A stretch of 8,170 nt of DNA from JAJNPS01 sp031430315 (GTDB lineage Bacteria > Pseudomonadota > Alphaproteobacteria > Rhodobacterales > Rhodobacteraceae): NCBI GenBank assembly GCA_031430315.1, contig JANPBI010000070.1, forward strand, positions 1 to 8,170, given 5' to 3'. The position numbers and the translations under genes were made by a program. A model generated the notes under the pieces. That model ran no database searches, was not told the DNA's origin, and worked only from the letters and a program-made list of their open reading frames with translations. Shown here piece after piece: positions 1 through 5,999 of the stretch; the first letter of the stretch is position 1, and each line of letters starts with the position of its first letter.

Positions 1-979
1 GCGCCGCATGGGTGATCCAGGTCTTGTTGCCGTTGATCTGCCAGTCCTCGCCGACTTTTGTCGCCTTGGTCCGCAGCGCCCCAAGGTCCGACCCGGTGTT
101 CGGCTCGGTGAACACCGCCGTCGGCAGCACTTCCCCACTCGCCAACTTCGGCAGCCACTCGGCCTTTTGCGCCTCCGTGCCGCCGCAAAGGATCAGTTCC
201 GCCGCAATCTCGGTCCGTGTCGCAAGCGACCCCACCCCGATATAGCCGCGCGACAATTCCTCGCTGACCACCACCATCGACGCCTTGGATAGCCCAAAGC
301 CACCATGCGCTTCGGGGATCGTCAGGCCAAAGACGCCCATGTCGGCCAGCTTGTCGATGACCTCCATCGGGATCAACTCGTCGTGCAGATGCCAGCCATG
401 CGCATGCGGCACCACTTCCTCATCGGCAAACCGGCGGAACTGGTCGCGGATCATCTCAAGTTCGGCATCGAGGCCAGTGACGCCGAACGTCGCGCGCCCG
501 TGGTTGTCCTGCATGCAGGCGACCAGTTGCATCCGTGCGCTTTGGGTATTGCCCCCCGCCATCAAGGTGCGCGCTGCGTCGCCGGGGTGCCAGTCGATGC
601 CCATGTCGGCCAGCCGCGCGAACTCGCCCTGGCTCATCGGAATACCGCCCGCGATCTGGTTCAGGTATTCGCCGAACCCGATCTGAAGGATCAGCGCCTC
701 CATCTCGCCGAACTGCCCCGCCTCGGACACGCGGCCCCCCCAGGCCCGCATCTGGCGCAGCGCCTCGACATAGGTCGCAAGCCACGCCATCGCGTGGGCC
801 GCCGTCTGGTGCTGTTCCAGCGCCGGGACGGAAACCTTGCCGCCGACCGTGACCTGTTCGCGCACCGCGTCGCGCGCATGTTCAAAGAGCGCCTCCACCT
901 CGGGCAGCGCGGTTTGAGTCAGGTCAAGAAGATTGGCCAGCACGGCGGTCGGAGTCATGGTCTGGCCATCATGGGGCAT
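1..979 (-). CDS. mcd: (2S)-methylsuccinyl-CoA dehydrogenase, partial (C-terminus beyond left edge)
   Basis: FAD flavoprotein of the acyl-CoA dehydrogenase superfamily. In the ethylmalonyl-CoA pathway Mcd oxidises (2S)-methylsuccinyl-CoA to mesaconyl-C1-CoA during cytoplasmic acetyl-CoA assimilation. The visible 326 residues start with an extension of about 170 residues, which ordinary acyl-CoA dehydrogenases lack and Mcd proteins have. The N-terminal dehydrogenase domain begins near residue 175, with IPEAHGGFG at 221-229 and the flavin/substrate signature AVFTEPNTGSDLGA at 288-301, then WQINGNKTWITHAA at the edge. I chose the ATG at 979 because GGAG lies 7 bases upstream; an in-frame ATG at 958 has no ribosome binding site. 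Full Mcd is about 550 residues, so roughly 40% is missing, including the catalytic Glu region. The gene follows pckA in the same direction but behind a terminator, so it probably has its own promoter. Superfamily membership is certain; the Mcd call rests on the extension and remembered similarity. Another extended acyl-CoA dehydrogenase is the alternative. Confidence 0.82.
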   Translation of the reverse strand, partial: MPHDGQTMTPTAVLANLLDLTQTALPEVEALFEHARDAVREQVTVGGKVSVPALEQHQTAAHAMAWLATYVEALRQMRAWGGRVSEAGQFGEMEALILQIGFGEYLNQIAGGIPMSQGEFARLADMGIDWHPGDAARTLMAGGNTQSARMQLVACMQDNHGRATFGVTGLDAELEMIRDQFRRFADEEVVPHAHGWHLHDELIPMEVIDKLADMGVFGLTIPEAHGGFGLSKASMVVVSEELSRGYIGVGSLATRTEIAAELILCGGTEAQKAEWLPKLASGEVLPTAVFTEPNTGSDLGALRTKATKVGEDWQINGNKTWITHAA

Positions 980-1163
980 CGGGGCGCTCCGGTCACGGGA
1001 GGAATCTTGGCCAAACTTGCCTAAAGCCTTCGCAGCCGCAGCGCAACTTAATTCCACGCAGTGACGCTGATGCGCACGAAAATGTCGCACAGGAAACTGC
1101 TGTAGCCGTCAACGGAATCCTTTCCAAATGTTTAATGTGACTAGGTCAAGCCATTGATTTCAC
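980..1163 (-). promoter_or_regulatory. Leader and probable promoter region of mcd
   Basis: Non-coding stretch between the pckA terminator and the mcd start. Read on the minus strand it contains two -35-like hexamers, TTGACC (1149-1144) and TTGACG (1112-1107). Neither has a good -10 at 16-18 bases, so no promoter can be fixed. AGCGCAAC on the plus strand (1040-1047) matches the core of the tandem repeats upstream of pckA. No ORF here resembles a gene. Confidence 0.4.
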
Positions 1164-1194
1164 AAAAAAGAAAAAGCGTCCCGAGTCGGGACGC
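1164..1194 (-). terminator. Rho-independent terminator of pckA
   Basis: A perfect 9-base inverted repeat, GCGTCCCGA (1176-1184) and TCGGGACGC (1186-1194), lies just after the pckA stop codon. On the minus strand the hairpin is followed by a T-rich tract (plus-strand A runs at 1164-1169 and 1171-1175, broken by one G). With one central base, the real stem is probably 7-8 pairs with a 3-5 base loop. The T-tract is on the correct side for minus-strand transcription, so it ends the pckA transcript and separates it from mcd. Confidence 0.9.
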
Positions 1195-1200
1195 CTCCTT

Positions 1201-2799
1201 TCAACCCAGCGCGGCAGCCCGGACATCCGCCCCGATATGCGGCACATACTGCCCGAAATTCTCGGCAAACATTCCCACCAGCTTGCGGGCCTGCGCATCA
1301 TAGGCCGCCCCATCCGACCAGGTTCCGCGCGGGTTCAGAAGGCCGGGTTCCACCCCCGCGACCGCGACCGGAACGTCGAACCCGAAATGCGGATCCCGCC
1401 GAAACTGTCCTGCATTCAGCGACCCATCCATCGCCGCGGCCAGCAGCGCCCGTGTCGCCTTGATCGGCATCCTTCGCCCCGTCCCGTAAGCCCCGCCGGT
1501 CCAGCCGGTATTCACCAGCCAGCAGCTTGCCCCGTGCTTGCGGATCTTTTCCTGGAGCAGCTGCCCATAGACTTCCGGACGCCGCGGCATGAAGGGCGCA
1601 CCGAAACAGGTGCTGAATGTCGGCGTGGGTTCCTTGATCCCCCGCTCCGTCCCTGCAACCTTAGAAGTGAACCCCGACAGAAAATGATACATCGCCTGCG
1701 CCGGGCTTAGCCGTGCAATCGGCGGCAGCACCCCGAACGCGTCGCAGGTCAGCATCACCACATGTTTGGGGTGCCCGCCCAGACCCGTCGCGGAGGCGTT
1801 GGAAATCGCCTCCAGCGGATAGGCGCAGCGGGTGTTGTCCGTCAGCCGGTTGTCGGCAAAGTCGATCTCCAGCGTCTCGGGGTCATAGACCATATTCTCG
1901 ATCACCGTTCCGAACCGGTGGGTGGTGGCATAAATCTCGGGCTCTGCCTCGGCGCTCAGGTTGATCGTCTTGGCGTAGCAGCCACCTTCGAAATTGAAGA
2001 TGCCGCGATCGGACCACCCATGTTCGTCATCGCCGATCAACGTGCGGTCGGGACTTGCCGACAATGTCGTCTTGCCGGTTCCCGAAAGGCCAAAGAACAC
2101 TGTCGCATCGATCGGATTGCCGACTGCATGGTTGGCCGAGCAGTGCATCGCCATGACGCCCTTATCCGGCAGCAGGTAGTTCAGCACCGTAAACACGGCC
2201 TTCTTGTTTTCGCCCGCATAGGCGGTGTTGGCGATCAGCACGGTCTTTTCGGCAAAGTTCAGCGCGATCACCGTCTCGGACCGGCAGCCATGGCGCACAG
2301 GGTCCGCCTTGAAGGACGGGCAGTTGATGATCGTCCAGTTTGGCGAAAAGCTGTCCAGTTCGTCACGCGCCGGACGCCGCAAAAGGTGGCGGATGAATAG
2401 CCCGTGCCAGGCCAGTTCCGTCACCACCCGTACGTCCAGCCGGTGGACAGGGTCTGCGCCAGCATAAAGGTCCTGCACAAAATAGTCGCGGCCCCGCATA
2501 TGCGCCAGCATGTCGGATTTGAGCCGCTCATAAGCGTCAACCGCCATCGGCGCGTTATTCTGCCACCAGATCGTGTCTTCGACATCGGGGGTTCGAACCA
2601 CGAACTTGTCCTTGGGCGAGCGGCCGGTAAACTGACCTGTCGCGCACAGAAACGCGCCGCCACGTCCCAGGCGCCCTTCACCCCGGCTGACCGCCGCTTC
2701 GATCAGCGCAGGCTCCACATCGTTGTAATAGACGTTGGCAGCACCCGTGATGCCCTGGTGGTCCAGTCGTTGACGGGGGTTCACGCGACCATAAATCAT
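1201..2799 (-). CDS. pckA: Phosphoenolpyruvate carboxykinase (ATP)
   Basis: Converts oxaloacetate and ATP to phosphoenolpyruvate, CO2 and ADP, the entry step of gluconeogenesis from TCA intermediates; cytoplasmic. The 532-residue product has the normal length for the ATP-type family. Motifs in order: TGRSPKD at 58-64 (substrate-binding Arg), YAGENKK at 194-200 (metal-site Lys), MHCSAN at 218-223 (metal-site His219), P-loop GLSGTGKT at 237-244, kinase-2 LIGDDEHGW at 254-262 (metal-binding Asp), FNFEGGCYAK at 268-277 and NTRCAYP at 322-328 (Arg324). All key residues are intact. I chose the ATG at 2799 because GGGAG lies 8 bases upstream and the family begins at about this point (MxxGRVNPR). The frame stays open upstream to 2919, but those 40 codons do not look like PckA. 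It is divergent from chvI, a known alphaproteobacterial arrangement, and ends in a strong terminator. Regulation is probably through elements in 2800-3155. Confidence 0.97.
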   Translation of the reverse strand: MIYGRVNPRQRLDHQGITGAANVYYNDVEPALIEAAVSRGEGRLGRGGAFLCATGQFTGRSPKDKFVVRTPDVEDTIWWQNNAPMAVDAYERLKSDMLAHMRGRDYFVQDLYAGADPVHRLDVRVVTELAWHGLFIRHLLRRPARDELDSFSPNWTIINCPSFKADPVRHGCRSETVIALNFAEKTVLIANTAYAGENKKAVFTVLNYLLPDKGVMAMHCSANHAVGNPIDATVFFGLSGTGKTTLSASPDRTLIGDDEHGWSDRGIFNFEGGCYAKTINLSAEAEPEIYATTHRFGTVIENMVYDPETLEIDFADNRLTDNTRCAYPLEAISNASATGLGGHPKHVVMLTCDAFGVLPPIARLSPAQAMYHFLSGFTSKVAGTERGIKEPTPTFSTCFGAPFMPRRPEVYGQLLQEKIRKHGASCWLVNTGWTGGAYGTGRRMPIKATRALLAAAMDGSLNAGQFRRDPHFGFDVPVAVAGVEPGLLNPRGTWSDGAAYDAQARKLVGMFAENFGQYVPHIGADVRAAALG

Positions 2800-2908
2800 G
2801 TTCCAATCTCCCTTCGCCGCAGACCGGCGGCAAAATCGTACCCAATGGACGGCGACCTTCGGGCCAGAAAAGTTCGCCGCAGCCCGAAACCGCGTCAGGC
2901 TGCAAATT

Positions 2909-2923
2909 CCTTGTATCACAAGG
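2909..2923. promoter_or_regulatory. 15-bp palindrome, candidate operator of pckA
   Basis: CCTTGT-ATC-ACAAGG is a perfect inverted repeat with 6-base arms and a 3-base centre, about 110-124 bases upstream of the pckA ATG. The size and AT-containing centre fit a dimeric repressor or activator site. No poly-T follows on either strand, so it is not an intrinsic terminator. The cognate regulator is unknown to me. Confidence 0.45.
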
Positions 2924-2953
2924 TTTTATGGCAAAAACAGGACCCAATTTCTG

Positions 2954-2985
2954 CGTTAGCGCAACCAAAACAGACGTTAGCGCAA
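2954..2985. repeat. Tandem CGTTAGCGCAA repeats, candidate operator pair
   Basis: The 11-mer CGTTAGCGCAA occurs at 2954-2964 and again at 2975-2985, identical and in the same orientation, with a 21-base period (two helical turns). The copies are about 155-190 bases upstream of the pckA ATG and 170-200 upstream of chvI. The GCGC core flanked by TTA and AA loosely resembles LacI-family sites, which usually centre on a CG step. Alphaproteobacterial LacI-type carbon regulators (PckR/CceR) control gluconeogenesis genes, so such a regulator is a reasonable but unproven candidate. Confidence 0.5.
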
Positions 2986-3026
2986 GCATTTTGATGCCAA
3001 CGTCACTCTGCGACAATTCTGTCAAC

Positions 3027-3095
3027 CTGCGGGTTATTTTTGTCGCCTTTTTCTGTGCTCTGCGGGTGATTCGCGAAAACTGGTTGATTCCGCAG
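3027..3095. repeat. CTGCGGGT(T/G)ATT direct repeat plus inverted copy upstream of chvI
   Basis: CTGCGGGTTATT (3027-3038) and CTGCGGGTGATT (3060-3071) match at 11 of 12 positions with a 33-base period. An inverted CCGCAG (3090-3095) pairs with CTGCGG at 3060-3065. The cluster lies about 60-130 bases upstream of the chvI ATG and just before the candidate promoter, a sensible place for response-regulator binding such as ChvI autoregulation. The assignment to ChvI is inference. Confidence 0.4.
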
Positions 3096-3155
3096 GCCGC
3101 AACGTCGACATTGGTGAAAAAAACAATGGCACACGAGCTTAAGAGGTAATTGCCC

Positions 3156-3857
3156 ATGTCACGGATCGCCCTTGTGGACGACGATCGCAATATTCTGACG
3201 TCTGTTGCTATGACGCTTGAGGCCGAAGGCTTTGAGGTGGAAACCTATAACGACGGGCAATCCGCGCTGGACGCCTTTACCCGTCGGATGCCGGATATGG
3301 CGGTGCTGGACATCAAGATGCCCCGGATGGACGGGATGGACCTGCTGCAGCGGCTTCGTCAAAAGACCAGCATGCCGGTCATTTTCCTGACCTCCAAGGA
3401 TGACGAGATCGACGAAGTTCTGGGCCTGCGCATGGGCGCCGACGACTACGTCAAGAAACCCTTCAGCCAGCGCCTGCTGGTCGAACGCATCCGCGCCCTG
3501 CTGCGTCGGCAAGAGGCGATCGCGACCGGCGAAGTCGCCACGACCGAAGAAAACAAGCTGATGGAGCGTGGCTCGCTGACGATGGATCCGCTGCGTCATT
3601 CGGTCAGCTGGAAGGGCCGCGAAGTGTCGCTGACGGTGACTGAATTCCTGTTGCTTCAGGCCTTGGCCCAGCGCCCCGGTTTCGTCAAAAGCCGCGACCA
3701 GCTGATGGACGTGGCCTATGATGACCAAGTCTATGTCGACGACCGCACCATTGACAGCCATATCAAGCGGCTGCGCAAGAAGATGCGGACGGTCGACGAT
3801 GACTTTACGGCCATCGAAACCCTTTACGGCATCGGCTATCGCTACAACGAAGAATGA
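3156..3857 (+). CDS. chvI: Response regulator ChvI (OmpR/PhoB family)
   Basis: DNA-binding response regulator partnered with ChvG; in other Alphaproteobacteria the pair (also BvrR/BvrS) controls envelope, acid-stress and host-interaction genes. The product has 233 residues. The receiver domain spans about 1-118, with acidic pocket D8-D10, phospho-acceptor D52 in VLDIKMPRMDG, T79 in FLTS and K101 in the KKPF motif. A winged-helix DNA-binding domain spans about 135-231, with the recognition region around VDDRTIDSHIKRLRKKM (194-210) and the usual C-terminal hairpin ETLYGIGYRY. I chose the ATG at 3156 because AGAGG ends 9 bases upstream; an in-frame TTG at 3150 is only 3 bases from that site. It is the first gene of the operon, and its stop overlaps the chvG start in ATGA. 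Upstream repeats suggest possible autoregulation. Confidence 0.96.
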   Translation: MSRIALVDDDRNILTSVAMTLEAEGFEVETYNDGQSALDAFTRRMPDMAVLDIKMPRMDGMDLLQRLRQKTSMPVIFLTSKDDEIDEVLGLRMGADDYVKKPFSQRLLVERIRALLRRQEAIATGEVATTEENKLMERGSLTMDPLRHSVSWKGREVSLTVTEFLLLQALAQRPGFVKSRDQLMDVAYDDQVYVDDRTIDSHIKRLRKKMRTVDDDFTAIETLYGIGYRYNEE

Positions 3858-5560
3858 CCGCAAAACCGGGCATTGCGCCGCGGGAACGTCTGTCGCCCAA
3901 GCCCGGTGAGGTGCTGCTGGGCGAGGATTGGGTCTCGCCAGAGCTTTCCGGCTCCGGTGCGCGCGCATCGCGGGGCCGGCTTAGCATGGTTGGGCGCGGT
4001 CGTTCCCCGCTGGCGCGCAAGATCATCATCTTTAACCTGATGGCGCTGCTTGTCCTTGTGGCGGGTGTTCTGTTCCTGAATCCCTTTCGCGACAGTCTTG
4101 TCCTGCAACGCGAAGCGGGCCTTGTCCGCGAGGCCCGGCTTGTCGCTGAGGCGCTGGAGGCAGGACTGGGGGCCACGGTCGCGGTCAATGGGGATCTGCG
4201 GGCGCTGCAAACCCAGTTTTCCGCGATGGATATGGGAACCGGGGTCGAAATGTTCCTGTTCGATCTGCAGGGGAAGATCCTTGATTCCCATGTCGGGACC
4301 ATCGCCGTGACCCATCCATCCCTAGACCGGGAACGCAGCACCGTCATTACCGATTTCCTGAACGTCGTCTGGCAAACCGTGTCCGGCACTGTCTCTGGGG
4401 GTGAGGATGCGGCAGTAAAGGTCGATACCGCAGCCCTGGCGCGCAGCAGTTTTGATCAGGCATTGGCAGGCGATACTGCCGTCAAGACGGGCCGCGACAA
4501 TCAGGGCCATGCCACATTTTCTGTCGCGACGCCGATCCTGCGTGACGGGCAGCCTGTGGCCGTGGTCGCCATGGCCTCGGCGGCCGGAGAGATCGACCGT
4601 CTTGTCCGATATGAACGCGAACAGATTTTGCAGATGTTCGTGATCGCGCTGTTTGTCTCTATCGGGTTGAGCCTGGTGTTGGCTTCGACCATCGCAAATC
4701 CCTTGTCTGATCTGGCAGCCGCCGCCGAACTTGGCCGCGACCGGGACGCGCGCAAGATGGCACCCGCCCGCGTGCGCATTCCCGACCTTGCCGCAAGACC
4801 GGACGAGATCGGCCGGTTGTCTGTCGCCATGCGCGGCATGGTGGCGGCGCTCTATGACCGGATTGATGCCAACGAACAGTTCGCCGCCGATGTTGCCCAC
4901 GAAATCAAGAACCCGCTGGCTTCCCTGCGCTCGGCCGTTGGGACGATGCGGGTCGCCCGGCGCGAGGACCAGCGCGAAAAGCTGCTGGATGTGATCGAAC
5001 ATGACGTGCGTCGTCTTGACCGGCTGGTCAGCGACATTTCAAACGCCTCGCGGCTGGACAGCGAATTGGTCAAGGAAGAGGAAGAGTCATTTGACCTGTT
5101 GAAAACACTGTCCAATCTCAGCCAGTACCTGTCGCAGCAAGCCGCCGAAAAAGGTGTCGACTTCATCACCGACTTGCCACCGGACTCCATTGCAATCCGC
5201 GGGCTGGAAGCACGGATCGCGCAGGTTTTCGTCAACCTGATCACCAACGCGATTTCGTTCTGCGAAGATGGCGATGCCGTCCGGGTCTGGGCGCGACGTC
5301 GCGAAAACCGCGTGCTGGTCGTGATTGAGGATACTGGGCCCGGCATCCCCGAACAGGCGCTGACCAAAATCTTCAAACGGTTCTATTCCGAACGGCCCTC
5401 GGGCGATTTCGGCAATCATTCCGGCCTTGGCCTGGCTATCTCCAAGCAGATCGTCGAAGCACATGGCGGCGTCATCTGGGCCGAGAACATCCGGCCGACA
5501 CAGGCCGACCTGACATCCGAACCCCTGGGCGCACGGTTTGTCGTGGGCCTTCCGGTGTGA
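3854..5560 (+). CDS. chvG: Sensor histidine kinase ChvG
   Basis: Inner-membrane sensor kinase that phosphorylates ChvI. The product has 568 residues. A polar, probably cytoplasmic tail of about 55 residues precedes TM1 (about 56-76). A periplasmic sensor domain follows (about 77-257), then TM2 (about 261-281) and a HAMP linker (about 282-337, with DEIGRL at 317-322). The HisKA domain carries phospho-acceptor H349 in DVAHEIKNPL. The ATPase domain has the N box NLITNA (461-466), G1 DTGPGIP (493-499), F box IFKRFYS (506-512) and G2 GLGLAIS (524-530), all intact. The ATG overlaps the chvI stop by 4 bases, so translation is probably coupled. There is no ExoR-like periplasmic partner in the window, so the signal cannot be inferred. 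The identification is firm from the pairing with ChvI and from hprK downstream. Confidence 0.95.
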   Translation: MTAKPGIAPRERLSPKPGEVLLGEDWVSPELSGSGARASRGRLSMVGRGRSPLARKIIIFNLMALLVLVAGVLFLNPFRDSLVLQREAGLVREARLVAEALEAGLGATVAVNGDLRALQTQFSAMDMGTGVEMFLFDLQGKILDSHVGTIAVTHPSLDRERSTVITDFLNVVWQTVSGTVSGGEDAAVKVDTAALARSSFDQALAGDTAVKTGRDNQGHATFSVATPILRDGQPVAVVAMASAAGEIDRLVRYEREQILQMFVIALFVSIGLSLVLASTIANPLSDLAAAAELGRDRDARKMAPARVRIPDLAARPDEIGRLSVAMRGMVAALYDRIDANEQFAADVAHEIKNPLASLRSAVGTMRVARREDQREKLLDVIEHDVRRLDRLVSDISNASRLDSELVKEEEESFDLLKTLSNLSQYLSQQAAEKGVDFITDLPPDSIAIRGLEARIAQVFVNLITNAISFCEDGDAVRVWARRRENRVLVVIEDTGPGIPEQALTKIFKRFYSERPSGDFGNHSGLGLAISKQIVEAHGGVIWAENIRPTQADLTSEPLGARFVVGLPV

Positions 5561-5561
5561 T

Positions 5562-5999
5562 GTGGGCGATGACGGGCGACCATCCTCTTTCGTCGTCCAT
5601 GCCACGACGGTTGCCATAGGTGACCACGGAGTCGTGATCCTTGGGCCGTCCGGGTCAGGCAAGTCGGCGCTTGCGCTGCAACTGATCGCCCTTGGCGCAA
5701 GGCTGGTCGCGGATGACCGCACGATCCTGACATCAACGCCACAGGGCCTGGTTGCCAGCTGCCCACCCGCGGGCCGCGGCTTGATCGAAGCGCGGGGGGT
5801 CGGAATCCTTTGCGCGCCGCCGCTGGAGCAGGTCAACGTGGCGCTTGCCGTGGATCTGGCGCAACAGGAAACCGACCGCCTGCCGCCGCGCCGAAAGGTC
5901 ATGCTTCACGGACACGACATCGACCTTGTTTATGGCCCAACAAGCGCCCATTTTCCGTCATCCATCTGGTGCTATGTCACCTATGGACGGCAGGAATGA
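5562..5999 (+). CDS. hprK: HPr kinase, short alphaproteobacterial form
   Basis: ATP-dependent kinase (possibly also phosphorylase) acting on Ser46 of HPr, in the cytoplasm. About 145 residues against about 310 for Firmicutes HprK: only the C-terminal catalytic domain is present, as is usual in Alphaproteobacteria. P-loop GPSGSGKS at 28-35, LVADDRT at 48-54, and the HprK signature region GLIEARGVGIL at 73-83. The substrate HPr, with Ser46, is encoded three genes downstream. The start is uncertain. GTG at 5562, one base after the chvG stop, gives a normal length. TTG at 5538 would add 8 residues and overlap chvG by 23 bases. Neither has a clear ribosome binding site, and the ATG at 5560 is in the wrong frame. 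Coupling to chvG translation would explain the weak site. The stop overlaps the rapZ start (ATGA). Confidence 0.92.
   Translation: MGDDGRPSSFVVHATTVAIGDHGVVILGPSGSGKSALALQLIALGARLVADDRTILTSTPQGLVASCPPAGRGLIEARGVGILCAPPLEQVNVALAVDLAQQETDRLPPRRKVMLHGHDIDLVYGPTSAHFPSSIWCYVTYGRQE

Larger units (their letters stand above)
2800..3155. promoter_or_regulatory. Divergent pckA / chvI control region
   Basis: 356 bases without a convincing gene, more AT-rich than the flanking coding DNA, separating divergent pckA and chvI. It must carry both promoters. Near chvI, TTGATT (3084-3089) and GACATT (3107-3112) are 17 bases apart and form a weak candidate promoter, with a 5' leader of about 40 bases. On the pckA side, the palindrome at 2909-2923 lies where a -10 or operator could be. 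It also contains tandem 11-mers (2954-2985) and CTGCGGGT repeats (3027-3095), listed separately. The pckA ribosome binding site GGGAG lies just upstream of its ATG; the chvI site AGAGG is at 3142-3146. A 73-codon plus-strand frame through this region has no gene-like features. Confidence 0.75.

Noticed and set aside
1000..1016. TTGGCCAA palindrome in the mcd leader
   Set aside because: An 8-base palindrome of this composition is expected by chance, and nothing around it extends the symmetry.
305..1024. 239-codon plus-strand open frame
   Set aside because: It lies antisense to the well-supported mcd gene, its product resembles no family and is rich in Arg, His and Ala, typical of an antisense shadow in GC-rich DNA.
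1064..1098. Possible palindrome with TGCGCACGA and TCGCACA upstream of mcd
   Set aside because: The arms do not pair well when aligned base by base; it is not a real inverted repeat.
2800..2919. 40-codon N-terminal extension of pckA
   Set aside because: The frame is open, but the family starts at the ATG at 2799, which has a good ribosome binding site; the extension reads through control DNA including the palindrome.
2928..3149. 73-codon plus-strand frame before chvI
   Set aside because: No family resemblance or convincing start, and it covers the repeats of the control region; probably a chance open frame.
3159..3968. 269-codon minus-strand frame across chvI and the chvG start
   Set aside because: Antisense to chvI, whose receiver and winged-helix motifs are unmistakable; the antisense product has no recognisable domain.
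5087..5902. 271-codon minus-strand frame across chvG and hprK
   Set aside because: Antisense to the intact ATPase domain of ChvG and to the HprK P-loop; no domain seen in its product.
5810..5995. Upstream extension of rapZ inside hprK
   Set aside because: The residues do not resemble RapZ, and ATG at 5996 gives the expected length and the usual ATGA overlap.
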